Below are positions 31,682 to 40,856 of a stretch of DNA of 64,000 bases, piece after piece. Source of the DNA: Henriciella sp045287255 (lineage in GTDB: Bacteria; Pseudomonadota; Alphaproteobacteria; Caulobacterales; Hyphomonadaceae); assembly GCF_045287255.1 (NCBI RefSeq), contig NZ_CP137142.1:2728001-2792000 (forward strand), in the 5' to 3' direction. Position 1 is the first letter of the stretch; every line of letters starts with the position of its first letter. The translations under genes were made by a program, and so were the position numbers. The notes beneath the pieces are model-generated. The model was not told where the DNA came from and searched no databases. It was given only the letters and a program-made list of their open reading frames with translations.

Positions 31682-32815
31682 ATGCCCGTTATGTCTTTCC
31701 TGACGACCTGTATTTTCGACCATGGCGCAGTGCAACGCCTGCCTTCTGTCCTCAAACAATCCGGCGCTTCCCGCCCGATGATTGTAACCGACGCTGGGAT
31801 CAAAGCGGTCGGGCTGCTTGATACCATTTTAGGGGCATTGGGCTCGGAACCCGCAGCAGTTTTTGCCGACACACAAGCCAACCCAACGGAAACTCAGGCA
31901 AAACAAGTCACTGAAATATATAAGGAAAGTGGCGCGGACAGCCTGATCGCGCTAGGCGGAGGTTCCTCCATGGACCTCGCTAAAGCTGTCGGACTGCTCG
32001 CCACACATGACGGAACACTGGAGAAATATGCCGCACGAACAGGCGGCGCGAAATATATCGGCAAAATCCCGCCCCTTGTAGCAATCCCGACCACAGCGGG
32101 CACCGGTTCAGAAGTCTCCGTGGGTCTGATCAACACGCTTGAGAATGGCTTCAAGGAAACGATCGTTTCGCCAAACCTGATCCCGTCTACAGCGATTTGC
32201 GACCCTGATCTGACGCTTGGTCTTCCGGCTGGATTGACCGCTGCGACTGGGATGGACGCGGTTACTCACTGTATTGAAGCCTTCCTTGTGCCGAGCGAAA
32301 ATCCGCCATGCGATGGTATCGCTTTGGATGGTCTGACCCGCGCAATTGGCATGGGCGCTTTGGAGCGCGCGGTCGCGGATGGTAGCGACAAGGACGCACG
32401 CTGGAACATGATGATGGCGAGCTATGAAGGCGCGCTGGCTTTCGTCAAAGGGCTCGGCTCTGTCCACGCTCTATCCCACGCTGCGGGACGTTTGCATGAG
32501 AAGAAGCTGCATCATGGCACCCTGAATGCGATCTTCCTTCCCCATCTTCTCCGCTTCAATGAAGAGGCCGCACCACACAAGTATGAGCGTTTGCGGTTTG
32601 CTATGGGGCTGAAAGATAATGAGAATATCGGCGACGCCATTGAGGCCCTGAACGCCCGTATCGGTATTCCATCAGACCTCAAATCCATCGGATTGGAGAT
32701 GTCAGACGGTCCCGGCATTGTTGAGAATGCCCTGCTTGACCTCGCCCACCGCGGCAATGCCAAGCCCGCCACACAAGCCGACTATGAGGCGATTTACGAA
32801 ACGGCGCTTGGCTAA
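31682..32815 (+). CDS. Iron-containing alcohol dehydrogenase
   Basis: A 377-residue group III (Fe-ADH) oxidoreductase. The NAD-binding region has ALGGGSSMDLAKAVGLLA near 90; the metal region has the signature MDAVTHCIEAFLVPSENPP near 195 and LSHAAGRLHEKKLHHGTLNAIFLPHLLRFN near 265-290, supplying Asp/His ligands. Members reduce aldehydes or oxidise alcohols. The ATG at 31682 follows TGGAGG. The C-terminal end overlaps rfbD by 4 nt, convergently. Confidence 0.93.
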   Translation: MPVMSFLTTCIFDHGAVQRLPSVLKQSGASRPMIVTDAGIKAVGLLDTILGALGSEPAAVFADTQANPTETQAKQVTEIYKESGADSLIALGGGSSMDLAKAVGLLATHDGTLEKYAARTGGAKYIGKIPPLVAIPTTAGTGSEVSVGLINTLENGFKETIVSPNLIPSTAICDPDLTLGLPAGLTAATGMDAVTHCIEAFLVPSENPPCDGIALDGLTRAIGMGALERAVADGSDKDARWNMMMASYEGALAFVKGLGSVHALSHAAGRLHEKKLHHGTLNAIFLPHLLRFNEEAAPHKYERLRFAMGLKDNENIGDAIEALNARIGIPSDLKSIGLEMSDGPGIVENALLDLAHRGNAKPATQADYEAIYETALG

Positions 32816-33672
32816 ATCAGGTCAGCCACGGCGGCATCCGAATATGCCCCCCAAGGTGGCATCGGGCCCATTAAGCTGTCTGCAAGCGATACATCCAGAA
32901 TAAGCCCGCGTGGTCGGCGTGCTGGGGTTGGAAACGCGTCTGCCCCAACCCGGGATAAGGCGGGTGCAGGCCCGCCCAGTCGAGCGCTTTCAGTAAAAAT
33001 TCGGTTCGCCCAATCATAACGACTGGCAGGGTTAGGCGGCCCAAGATGGAGTAGGGGTGGAACGGGTTCAGAGCCAGCGATCATGAGATCGGCAAGCTTA
33101 ACGAGGTGGTCGGCCAATGCGGAAACTGACGTTGGTCGCCCCCATTCATCATCGACGATGGAAAGGCTGTCACGCCCTTTCGCGACCTTTAGCATTTTCC
33201 CAATGAAGGTCTCTGACCCCTTATCAAACAGCCATGCAACCCGCGCGATCACATTGCCATCGCGCCTTACCTGATGCTCACCCTCCAGCTTGGAAGCGCC
33301 ATAGACTGAAAGCGGATTTGGAGCCTCGTCCTCGCGCTTGGGCGCCGCTGGATCAGCATCACCAAAAACACAGTCCGTGGAAATGTGCAGCACCGGAATG
33401 TTTGCGGCCTGACAGGCATCTGCCAGCCAGCCAGCCCCATCACCATTGATCGCATAGGCCTGCTTGGTCTCTGTTTCGGCCTGATCAACAGCTGTGTAAG
33501 CAGCAGCATTGATCACCAGCTGCGGTTGCACATCGTCCAAGCGCCGGGCGATGCTTTCAGTATCGAGGATATTCAGCTCACTCCGACCGGAAACGCGACA
33601 CCCTCTGGCCGCCAAAGCTGTACCCAGACGCCCTTGTCCGCCTGTTACAAGGATGCGCGATGTATCCACCAT
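32812..33672 (-). CDS. rfbD: dTDP-4-dehydrorhamnose reductase
   Basis: A 286-residue SDR enzyme for the last step of dTDP-L-rhamnose synthesis. Evidence: Rossmann motif TGGQGRLGTAL, NAAAYTAVDQAE, HISTDCVFG and the catalytic YGASKLEGE. The substrate-specific region reads VAWLFDKGSETFIGKMLKVA. It overlaps rfbC by one base (TAATG), so both are translated together. rfbA and rfbB are not in the window. Confidence 0.94.
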   Translation of the reverse strand: MVDTSRILVTGGQGRLGTALAARGCRVSGRSELNILDTESIARRLDDVQPQLVINAAAYTAVDQAETETKQAYAINGDGAGWLADACQAANIPVLHISTDCVFGDADPAAPKREDEAPNPLSVYGASKLEGEHQVRRDGNVIARVAWLFDKGSETFIGKMLKVAKGRDSLSIVDDEWGRPTSVSALADHLVKLADLMIAGSEPVPPLLHLGPPNPASRYDWANRIFTESARLGGPAPALSRVGADAFPTPARRPRGLILDVSLADSLMGPMPPWGAYSDAAVADLI

Positions 33673-34241
33673 TATGCGACCTCAAATGGGCTATCGAGAT
33701 CAGCAAGCCCCGGCCAGTTAAAGTCTCGGCCCGCCATGATGACATCATCCGGTTTTGGCCACTCGATCCCGGCCTGAACATCGGCCCAGAACAGGCCGCC
33801 TTCAGCTTCTGGCGCGTATGGCGCGTTTACCTTGTAAGCAACCTGACAGTCTGTTTTCAGGGTCTGATAGCCGTGAGCGAACCCTTCAGGGACCAATAAT
33901 TGCTCCCCGCCCTTAGCGGTCAAAATCGCAGACACGGATTGCCCATAAGTCGGCGAGCCTTTGCGAATATCGACCGCAACATCGAAAATCTCGCCGCGCA
34001 AGCACCGCACAAGCTTTGCCTGTGCTTTGGGTGGGGCCTGAAAATGCAGTCCGCGCAAAGTGCCGGGCGCAGCGGAGAAGGCCTCATTATCCTGCACCCA
34101 TTGAATATCTGGCAAGCCAGCAGCCTGCCAATCAGCGACATTCCAGGTCTCACAAAACCAGCCCCGGTCATCCCCATGACGGGTAGGTACAATCAGGGCC
34201 GGGCCCTCAACTTCAAAGCGCGTAACGGTCAGTTTTCCCAT
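33672..34241 (-). CDS. rfbC: dTDP-4-dehydrorhamnose 3,5-epimerase
   Basis: A 189-residue cupin-fold epimerase acting before RfbD in dTDP-L-rhamnose synthesis. Recognised by ALIVPTRHGDDRGWFCETW, QDNEAFSAAPGTLRGLHFQ with the catalytic-type His, KLVRCLRGEIFDVAVDIRKGSPTYG, and VPEGFAHGYQTL. The C-terminal NAPYAPEAEGGLFWADVQAGIEWP block is typical. Followed immediately by rfbD. Confidence 0.95.
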   Translation of the reverse strand: MGKLTVTRFEVEGPALIVPTRHGDDRGWFCETWNVADWQAAGLPDIQWVQDNEAFSAAPGTLRGLHFQAPPKAQAKLVRCLRGEIFDVAVDIRKGSPTYGQSVSAILTAKGGEQLLVPEGFAHGYQTLKTDCQVAYKVNAPYAPEAEGGLFWADVQAGIEWPKPDDVIMAGRDFNWPGLADLDSPFEVA

Positions 34242-34272
34242 GCCGTCCCGGTGCGCGATCCGCCTTAAGAAG

Positions 34273-35361
34273 TCAAGCGAGGCAAAGCCGATAATTGATG
34301 CGGTCTAATCTTGCGGCGGGCTTATAGTCCAAAATGGCTTCTCCCCCGATCGCTTTTAGAAAAGCTGTTGTCCGCTCTGTATCAGACGCGCTCATTCCGG
34401 AGAGGACATCCAGAGCGGCTTGCAATCGCCAAAGCGGGAAGCTGCGCGCTATACACTGGCCTTTCACTCCCCCTGTTTCAAACGGGATCATGTCAAACCC
34501 GCGTGGAACCGCATCTCCCGATTTTGCGCTGGACGCCCAAGCGCCAAGAAGATCATTGGTTGCAAACAAGGTCGGCAGCTGTTCCGCCATTTGTACCTTT
34601 AAAATTGGCAACAGCGTTTTTGGAAGATCATCCCCATCAAGGAGAACCCCCTCTTTCCCCTGTCCGGCAATCACGCGCTCGACCCAATCAGCAACACGCG
34701 GGGCAGTCCGCTTCATATGCGCGCCTGTATACTTATCGCGGTATTGATGCGCGTAGAGTGGCCCGATCAGCGCAAAGTCTGCAAAGCTGGCGCGGGTGCC
34801 AAGCGCGTATGGCAGGTTTTCAAGGTGAGCAGAAAAGTCAGCCAGAAATTGCTCATAGGCCCGTTCGACACCCGGTGCTGTATCCTCTGTGATTCCGAGC
34901 ATAGGCACAAACCCCCGGAAACGAGAGCCAACAGCTTTACCGGCTTCATACTGTTGCTCCAGCGTTCCGTCCGGCGCAGCGTTTTTGCCAAACTCGCCAT
35001 AAATCCAGTCTTCATTATGGTTCCAGCGATAGTGCATGGCGGGAAGGGTCAGCCATTCATCAGCGAAGAGTTGGATCAGAAGGGAGGCAAAGCGCTGTAA
35101 GGACCCTTCTGGCATAACGCCCAATCCGGACCTCGCCGCCTCATAGTGATCAATAATGTCGGCAGTATCCTGAACATATTCGCCTGCGGCTGTTTTCAGA
35201 ACAGGAATAACCGGCCAGCCAATATGCGCGATGATCTCATCTTTCATGACCTGAGGCGTTGGAGCAATCTCCTCAAAGTCTATTCCTTTCCAGCGCATGT
35301 AAGCGCGAGCTTTGCCGGAAAAATAGCTCATATCCGAGCCAAACAGCGTATCGCGGACCAT
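34273..35361 (-). CDS. Glutathione S-transferase-like protein with extended C-terminus
   Basis: A 362-residue protein. The N-terminal thioredoxin-like GST domain includes SDMSYFSGKARAYMRWKGIDFEEI, WPVIPVL (cis-Pro) and VQDTADIIDHYE. The helical GST domain reaches about 220 (LGTRASFADFALIGPLYAHQYRD). A further 130 residues, about 235-362, do not belong to standard GSTs and have no recognised domain. It precedes rfbC by 31 nt on the same strand and diverges from the tol cluster. Substrate unknown. Confidence 0.82.
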   Translation of the reverse strand: MVRDTLFGSDMSYFSGKARAYMRWKGIDFEEIAPTPQVMKDEIIAHIGWPVIPVLKTAAGEYVQDTADIIDHYEAARSGLGVMPEGSLQRFASLLIQLFADEWLTLPAMHYRWNHNEDWIYGEFGKNAAPDGTLEQQYEAGKAVGSRFRGFVPMLGITEDTAPGVERAYEQFLADFSAHLENLPYALGTRASFADFALIGPLYAHQYRDKYTGAHMKRTAPRVADWVERVIAGQGKEGVLLDGDDLPKTLLPILKVQMAEQLPTLFATNDLLGAWASSAKSGDAVPRGFDMIPFETGGVKGQCIARSFPLWRLQAALDVLSGMSASDTERTTAFLKAIGGEAILDYKPAARLDRINYRLCLA

Positions 35362-35579
35362 CTCAATCTCCCTTAAGTACGGATCACGCTAAGCTGCTCT
35401 TGGCCCGCAATCCAGTCACAGAACCGCGATGGCGATATTTCGTTAACCAAAATCCGTTCATGGCTGTCACAACTGTAGAGCATACAGCGGTGCGTCACGT
35501 TTCCGCCTGATTCTCTGCACATATCACTGAGGTGACACGAAAGTGCATCTCTTGCACGGACAGAACAGGACGGACGGAC

Positions 35580-36287
35580 ATGGAAGCTGAAGCGCTTGAC
35601 CAGGTAGCCCATGAGAGCACCTTTTCATTGATCGGATTGCTGATGGAGGCCGATCTTGTCGTCAAGATTGTGCTGATCATGTTGCTGTTTGCCTCCATCT
35701 GGTCCTGGGCCGTGATCATCGAGAAGTATTTCAGCGTCGGTAAGGCCCGTAAAAAGGCTGAAGAGTTTGAAGAGGCTTTCTGGTCAGGGCGGTCCGATGA
35801 TTTTGAGCTGCGCCCCGGTCAAAGCCCGGATAGCGCTGGCGGGCGGATGTTTGCCTCAATCTCCCGCGAATGGCGCGATGCAAAAACGATTGGCCTTGCC
35901 GGGCATAGCGCCATGGTTGATCGCGCCGCCAGAGCCATGCGCGCAAGTGTAGACCGTGAAGTTGGTCGCATCAGCCACGGTCTTGGTGTGCTGGCGACAA
36001 TTGGCTCTGCTTCCGTGTTTATCGGTCTTTTCGGAACGGTTTGGGGCATCATGAATGCCTTCCTCAACATCGCTGAGAAACAAGACACATCCCTTGCCAA
36101 TGTTGCCGGACCGATTGCCGAAGCCCTCTTCGCGACAGGGCTCGGTCTGGTTGCCGCCATCCCGGCAGTTATTTTCTACAACAAGTTCACGGGCGACCTG
36201 AACCGCTATGCCGATGCCCTTGATAGCTTTGCGCAGGACCTTCTGGTTCGTCTCTCGCGTCGTGCCTCTTCTGACGGAGGAAAATAA
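35580..36287 (+). CDS. tolQ: Tol-Pal system proton channel subunit TolQ
   Basis: A 235-residue inner membrane protein of the MotA/TolQ/ExbB family; with TolR it uses the proton gradient to power TolA in outer-membrane constriction at division. Three transmembrane helices: near 22-42 (VVKIVLIMLLFASIWSWAVI), 135-155 and 170-195. The family signature GSASVFIGLFGTVWGIMNAF and the final helix EALFATGLGLVAAIPAVIFYN are present. ybgC, often upstream, is absent. Starts the tolQRAB-pal-cpoB cluster. A short hairpin GTGCA-TCTCT-TGCAC lies in the leader. Confidence 0.96.
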   Translation: MEAEALDQVAHESTFSLIGLLMEADLVVKIVLIMLLFASIWSWAVIIEKYFSVGKARKKAEEFEEAFWSGRSDDFELRPGQSPDSAGGRMFASISREWRDAKTIGLAGHSAMVDRAARAMRASVDREVGRISHGLGVLATIGSASVFIGLFGTVWGIMNAFLNIAEKQDTSLANVAGPIAEALFATGLGLVAAIPAVIFYNKFTGDLNRYADALDSFAQDLLVRLSRRASSDGGK

Positions 36288-36290
36288 AAC

Positions 36291-36737
36291 ATGGGTATGC
36301 AGATGGACTCCGGCGGTGCAGGTCGCGGCCGCCGCAGCATGAATGCGGAAATCAATGTGACGCCGCTGGTTGATGTCATGCTGGTGCTGTTGATCGTATT
36401 TATGATTACGGCGCCTCTGTTAACCACTGGCGTCGATGTCGCTCTACCAAACTCAAGCGCCCAGAACCTGCCTGCCCCACAATCAACACCCTTATCTGTC
36501 AGTGTTGATGCCGATGGCAAAGTCTACATCCAGGAAACCGAAACCCCGATTGAGGAGCTCACATCCAAGCTCTACGCAATCACGGGCGAGGGCTATGAAG
36601 AGCGCATTTTCCTGCGCGGGGATGAGAATGTCGACTATGGCCGGATCATGGAGGTCATGACCCGTATGCAGAAAGCTGGCTTCCGTAATATCGCAATGGT
36701 CACCGATCCACAGGCCCAGATCAGAGGGGCGCAATAG
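36291..36737 (+). CDS. tolR: Tol-Pal system protein TolR (ExbD family)
   Basis: A 148-residue biopolymer transport protein. A short Gly/Arg-rich N-terminus (SGGAGRGRRSM) leads to AEINVTPLVDVMLVLLIVFMITAPL, the single membrane helix holding the conserved Asp that carries protons. The periplasmic ExbD/TolR domain follows. It starts 3 nt after the tolQ stop and ends 4 nt before the next gene. Confidence 0.96.
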   Translation: MGMQMDSGGAGRGRRSMNAEINVTPLVDVMLVLLIVFMITAPLLTTGVDVALPNSSAQNLPAPQSTPLSVSVDADGKVYIQETETPIEELTSKLYAITGEGYEERIFLRGDENVDYGRIMEVMTRMQKAGFRNIAMVTDPQAQIRGAQ

Positions 36738-36741
36738 ACTG

Positions 36742-37653
36742 ATGCTCCGTGGCCTGCCAGCCTCTATAGCGTTTCACGCCGCCGTTCTCGGCGCGGGCTA
36801 TGTCGCATGGCCATATGTCTCAAATACGGAAGGCCGGGAAAGCGAACTGGTTATTGTGCCGATCGAACTGATTGAGCTCGGCGAAATCAATAATATTGTT
36901 CCGGTCATCGAACCTGAGCCTGAAACCCCACCCGAAGACGAAGAGCCCGCTGCCGAAGAGGAAGAGGCCCCTGAACCTGAGGATGAAGAGCCTCTGCCAG
37001 AAGAAGAAGTCGACGAGACCCTGCCTGAAGATGAGATTGAACAAACGCAAGAAAGTGCTCCACCAGAGGCAACGGAGCCAGAGGACGTAGTACCAGATCT
37101 GACCCCTGATCCAGTTACAGAACCAGAGGATGAAGAGCCTGAGCCCGAACCAGAACCCAAAGCCCCTGTCCAGCGCCAGAACAGTGACTTTGATGATTTT
37201 CTGAATCAAGCTGACAGCACATTCCAGTCTGAGCGCGAAACACGCAGAAAGCGCCCGGAACCTAAACCGCAACCTAAACCGCTTCTTGAAGATACGCCGC
37301 CACAGCCGCAAACCCCACGCCGCGGGGCCGGGGAGCGCACTGCCAATACAGCGCGATTGGAAGCCTTGCTCTACAGCTATGTGCGACCTTGTTGGACAGG
37401 GGTTGATGATCTGCCAAATCCAGAAAACCTGAATGTCCGCATGAGCGCAGAACTCGACGAGAATGGGAATTTGAGCAATCTGCGACTGGTCGAACCCACA
37501 AGACGCCCGGTTGGCCGTCAACCGATGGGGATTGCGGTAGACCGCGCCCTTCGCGCGGTTCGCAAGTGCGCCCCTTACAAACTACCGCGTGACGACTATA
37601 GCGAATGGCGCGATATCAAGATCAATCTTGGCCCGGCCTTTGCGCCGGACTGA
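36742..37653 (+). CDS. tolA: TolA-like energy transducer
   Basis: A 303-residue protein linking TolQR to the outer membrane. The N-terminal anchor (6-28) contains the His of the SH-type motif (SIAFHAAVLGAGY). A long Pro/Glu/Asp-rich, very acidic spacer spans about 50-150, in place of the Ala/Lys helix of E. coli TolA. The C-terminal TolA/TonB-like domain (about 210-303) has LYSYVRPCWTGVDDLPNPENL and two cysteines, CW and KCAPYKLP, that could form the TolA disulfide. Placed between tolR and tolB. Confidence 0.9.
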   Translation: MLRGLPASIAFHAAVLGAGYVAWPYVSNTEGRESELVIVPIELIELGEINNIVPVIEPEPETPPEDEEPAAEEEEAPEPEDEEPLPEEEVDETLPEDEIEQTQESAPPEATEPEDVVPDLTPDPVTEPEDEEPEPEPEPKAPVQRQNSDFDDFLNQADSTFQSERETRRKRPEPKPQPKPLLEDTPPQPQTPRRGAGERTANTARLEALLYSYVRPCWTGVDDLPNPENLNVRMSAELDENGNLSNLRLVEPTRRPVGRQPMGIAVDRALRAVRKCAPYKLPRDDYSEWRDIKINLGPAFAPD

Positions 37654-37678
37654 GCCGAACAGGACGAGGAGACCTGAC

Positions 37679-39037
37679 ATGTTCAAACGCCTTCTGAGTG
37701 CACTGGCCCTGGGACTCTCTGTCCTGATGCCAACCGCGATGGCCCAGCTCGAAGTCAATATTGGCAGCGGAAACTTCCAACCCACACCGATTGCCATTCC
37801 GGATTTTGAAGCCGTTGGCGTTGATCCAGAAATAGCCCGTCAGATCAGCGAAGTCGTTCGCAATGATCTTGAATCAACTGGTCTGTTTGTCGTCACCCCA
37901 GAAAGTGCGCACATTCAAAAAGACCTGGATATTGAAGTTGCCCCGCGTTTTGCGGACTGGAAGATTATTAAAACCGATGCTCTGGCGATCGGCACCGTCG
38001 AACAGATTACACGCGATGGAACGGTTTTCCTGCGCGGTTCGGTACGCCTATGGGATGTTTTTGGTGAAGAGCTGATGCGCCTTGATGGCCAACCCGGCAA
38101 ACGCTTCCGGACTGAGCCGCAGGACTGGCGCCGGATCGCGCACAAAATCTCTGATGCCATCTATACCCGCCTGACCGGGGAAAGCGGGTATTTCGACACC
38201 CGTATCGTCTATATCGCTGAGACCGGACCCAAAAACCAGCGTGTGAAGCGCCTCGCCATTATGGATGCTGATGGCGCCAATAACCAATATCTGACCAGCG
38301 GACGTTTTACCGTGCTGACCCCACGGTTCAGCCCGGAAGCCCAACAGATTACCTACATGTCCTATGAAGGCGGCATGCCACGCGTTTATCTCTATGATCT
38401 TAAACGCGGCCGTCAGGAGGTGCTCGGGAACTTTACCTCGATGACCTTTGCGCCACGCTTTTCGCGTGACGGACGTTCGGTCCTGCTGACACAGGCCGAG
38501 AATGGCAATTCAGAAGTCTACATCATGGATCTTGTCACCCGCCAGACACGCCGCCTGACTAACCATCCAGCCATTGATACTTCACCATCCATGTCGCCGG
38601 ACGGTCAGCAAATTGTCTTCAACTCTGATCGCGGTGGCAGCCCGCAGCTTTATATCATGAATACCGATGGCAGCCCCCGCTCCTGTCCCTCGGGTGGTCG
38701 CGACGTGGCCTGTCGCATCACATTTGGCCAGGGCCGTTATTCTACCCCGGTCTGGAGCCCCCGCGGCGATTTGATTGCCTTTACCAAGCAAACTCGTGGT
38801 AAATTTCATATCGGTGTGATTGGCATCGACGGCGATGGTGAACGTCTATTGACCGAATCCTACCTCGATGAAGGCCCGGATTGGTCCCCGAATGGACGGG
38901 TCATTACCTTCTTCCGGGAGAGCGGGCCAGGTGTACCGCCAAAGCTGATGTCGGTTGACCTGACAGGGCGCAATCTACGTAACCTGCCAACCCCAACAGA
39001 TGCTTCTGATCCAGCCTGGTCACCGCTTTTGCAATAG
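37679..39037 (+). CDS. tolB: Tol-Pal system periplasmic protein TolB
   Basis: A 452-residue periplasmic protein with a Sec signal (SALALGLSVLMPTAMA-Q). The N-terminal alpha/beta domain is about 24-160; the six-bladed WD40-like beta-propeller follows, with repeated blade motifs such as SRDGRSVLLTQAENGNSEVYIMD-type units, SPDGQQIVFNSDRGGSPQLYIM and WSPRGDLIAFTK. It switches between TolA and Pal. It starts 25 nt after tolA at ATG 37679; earlier in-frame codons lie inside tolA. Confidence 0.97.
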   Translation: MFKRLLSALALGLSVLMPTAMAQLEVNIGSGNFQPTPIAIPDFEAVGVDPEIARQISEVVRNDLESTGLFVVTPESAHIQKDLDIEVAPRFADWKIIKTDALAIGTVEQITRDGTVFLRGSVRLWDVFGEELMRLDGQPGKRFRTEPQDWRRIAHKISDAIYTRLTGESGYFDTRIVYIAETGPKNQRVKRLAIMDADGANNQYLTSGRFTVLTPRFSPEAQQITYMSYEGGMPRVYLYDLKRGRQEVLGNFTSMTFAPRFSRDGRSVLLTQAENGNSEVYIMDLVTRQTRRLTNHPAIDTSPSMSPDGQQIVFNSDRGGSPQLYIMNTDGSPRSCPSGGRDVACRITFGQGRYSTPVWSPRGDLIAFTKQTRGKFHIGVIGIDGDGERLLTESYLDEGPDWSPNGRVITFFRESGPGVPPKLMSVDLTGRNLRNLPTPTDASDPAWSPLLQ

Positions 39038-39187
39038 GCCCCGTAACACCCTTACGGCGATTTCATGCTCTAAACACCCGTTTTCTGTTCGAAGCAGGCG
39101 CTTATGTGCGATTCTCGCTACAGGTGACATACAGTTGACAAAATCCCCGCTTAATGCCCCGATAAGTCTGCAAGCAAGGAGTAGATA

Positions 39188-39745
39188 ATGCGTCGCCTTA
39201 TGATTCCGGCCGCCTTGGCCACATCACTGGTTGTTGTTGGATGTGCCTCAACACCAGAACCTGTCGAGCCCGCTGTTGTAGAAACCCCCCCTGTTGAAGA
39301 TACAACACCTGTTGTCGCGCCAGTTGAAGAAGTCATTGAAGAACCAACACGCGAAATTGATTCAGGCCCACTCAAGGGCTCACTTGAGGATTTCCAGGTG
39401 AATGTCGGCGACCGCGTTTACTTCGACCTTGATCAGTATCGTCTGGATGATGACGATCAGAACATTCTGCAACGTCAGGCCGCCTGGCTACAGTCTTATC
39501 CAGATGTCACTATTCTGGTCGCTGGCAACTGCGATGAGCGCGGGACCCGCGAGTACAACCTCGCCCTTGGTGAGCGTCGCGCCTCTATCGTGAAGAATTA
39601 TCTGGTTAGCCTTGGCGTTGATCCGGCCCGTATCCAAACCGTATCTTACGGCAAGGAACGCCCGATTGCGCTTGGCGCCAATGAAGCATCATGGGCACAG
39701 AATCGTAATGGTTTCACCCAAATCCTGTCTGGCGCAACCAGCTAG
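39188..39745 (+). CDS. pal: Peptidoglycan-associated lipoprotein Pal
   Basis: A 185-residue outer membrane lipoprotein binding peptidoglycan. Lipobox VVVGC-A at residues 15-20, a Pro/Glu/Val-rich linker (20-70), then the OmpA-like domain with VYFDLDQYRLDDDDQNIL, GNCDERGTREYNLALGERRA and the meso-DAP-binding Asp/Arg. AAGGAG precedes the ATG. The 150-bp gap after tolB holds TTGACA at 39135-39140, a possible -35 of an internal promoter with a poor -10. Confidence 0.96.
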   Translation: MRRLMIPAALATSLVVVGCASTPEPVEPAVVETPPVEDTTPVVAPVEEVIEEPTREIDSGPLKGSLEDFQVNVGDRVYFDLDQYRLDDDDQNILQRQAAWLQSYPDVTILVAGNCDERGTREYNLALGERRASIVKNYLVSLGVDPARIQTVSYGKERPIALGANEASWAQNRNGFTQILSGATS

Positions 39746-39770
39746 TCGCCTACAGGCATAACTGCACACA

Positions 39771-39808
39771 ACGGTCGGGACGCCACATTTTGGCCCCGAC
39801 CGTTTCTT
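39771..39808 (+). terminator. Terminator between pal and cpoB
   Basis: ACGGTCGGG (39771-39779) pairs exactly with CCCGACCGT (39795-39803), then TTCTTATT. It should lower expression of cpoB relative to pal. Confidence 0.75.
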
Positions 39809-39845
39809 ATTGCAGACTAAACACATTCTGTTCCGGAGACCGTCT

Positions 39846-40856
39846 ATGTTCCGTGTCCTTGTTCTGTCCTTTCTTGCGCTCTCGCTTGGCGCGACACTCC
39901 TGAGTGCAGAGGCCCAACGGGTTAAACGCGAGGAGTTTGAGACAACGATACAGGAGTTGCGAAACGCCGATGTGGATGGCCGCGCGGCAACGGCGAATGT
40001 CGGGTCGCAAATTACAGACCTTAAGGCGGACAATGCTGCCCTGAACGGCAAGGTCGAAACTCTGGAATTTCTGCTGTCGCAGTCACGCGAGCAGGTGAAT
40101 CAGATGCAGGCCGATGATGCGGAACTCGCTCAGCTTATCGATCGCCTCGAAAAGCGCCTATCCTCTCAAGACGCTAAAATCCGCTCACTTGAGGCACAGA
40201 TGCGTCAGGCCGCAACCGTCGCCCAACCCTTCGCCGCGACTGGGGCAGGTGAAACACAGAACTCAGCTCCCACGACAGAAACAACTGGAAACCGTCCGCA
40301 ATCCCTTACCCCTCAAGCCGCATCAGAAACAACTACAGCACCCGCGCAAGTTACCGGACAGCCAACCCGCATCGTCCGCACAACCACAACGACGAGAGAT
40401 CAGCTAGCCGGGGAAAATGCCTTGCCACAGGGCACCCTTGGGACTGTCTCAGCCAGCAGTCTGCCCGGCGAAGCAGGCCCGCTCTTTGCCGAAGCGAAGA
40501 ACCGGCTTCTACGCTTTGACTATACCGGGGCAGAGTTGGCTTTCAGGGCCTTCCTTGAGGATTTCGGCGATGACCCGCAAGCTGGGGAAGCGCAGTATTG
40601 GCTCGCTGAAGCGCTTTATCAAAAGGAAGCTTATGCAGAATCCGGACAGGCCTACACCGATATGATCCGCGCCTATCCGGATGATCCACGCGCGCCTGAA
40701 GCCCTGGCGAAACTTGCCCGGGCGATGCGTCTGGTGGGTGACACAGACCGGGCCTGCAATGCGCTCGATCTCCTGCCACAGCGCTACCCGAATGCCTCAG
40801 GCTTGACCAAGAATCTGGCGGCGGGTGAACGCGTTCGTTCCGGCTGTGACAGCTAA
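39846..40856 (+). CDS. cpoB: Cell division coordinator CpoB (YbgF)
   Basis: A 336-residue periplasmic protein that coordinates Tol-Pal function with peptidoglycan synthesis. Sec signal (LSFLALSLGATLLSAEAQ), a trimerising coiled coil about 45-120 (TDLKADNAALNGKVETLEFLLSQS, then AQLIDRLEKRL), a Thr/Pro/Gln linker, and C-terminal TPR repeats (about 215-336: LFAEAKNRLLRFDYTGAELAF, AQYWLAEALYQKEAYAESGQAY). Start ATG 39846 follows a CGGAGA site. It overlaps tilS by 32 nt. Confidence 0.93.
   Translation: MFRVLVLSFLALSLGATLLSAEAQRVKREEFETTIQELRNADVDGRAATANVGSQITDLKADNAALNGKVETLEFLLSQSREQVNQMQADDAELAQLIDRLEKRLSSQDAKIRSLEAQMRQAATVAQPFAATGAGETQNSAPTTETTGNRPQSLTPQAASETTTAPAQVTGQPTRIVRTTTTTRDQLAGENALPQGTLGTVSASSLPGEAGPLFAEAKNRLLRFDYTGAELAFRAFLEDFGDDPQAGEAQYWLAEALYQKEAYAESGQAYTDMIRAYPDDPRAPEALAKLARAMRLVGDTDRACNALDLLPQRYPNASGLTKNLAAGERVRSGCDS

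Noticed and set aside
36798..37521. Minus-strand Ser/Gly- and Phe-rich frames opposite tolA
   Set aside because: They are shadows of the Pro/Glu repeat region of tolA.
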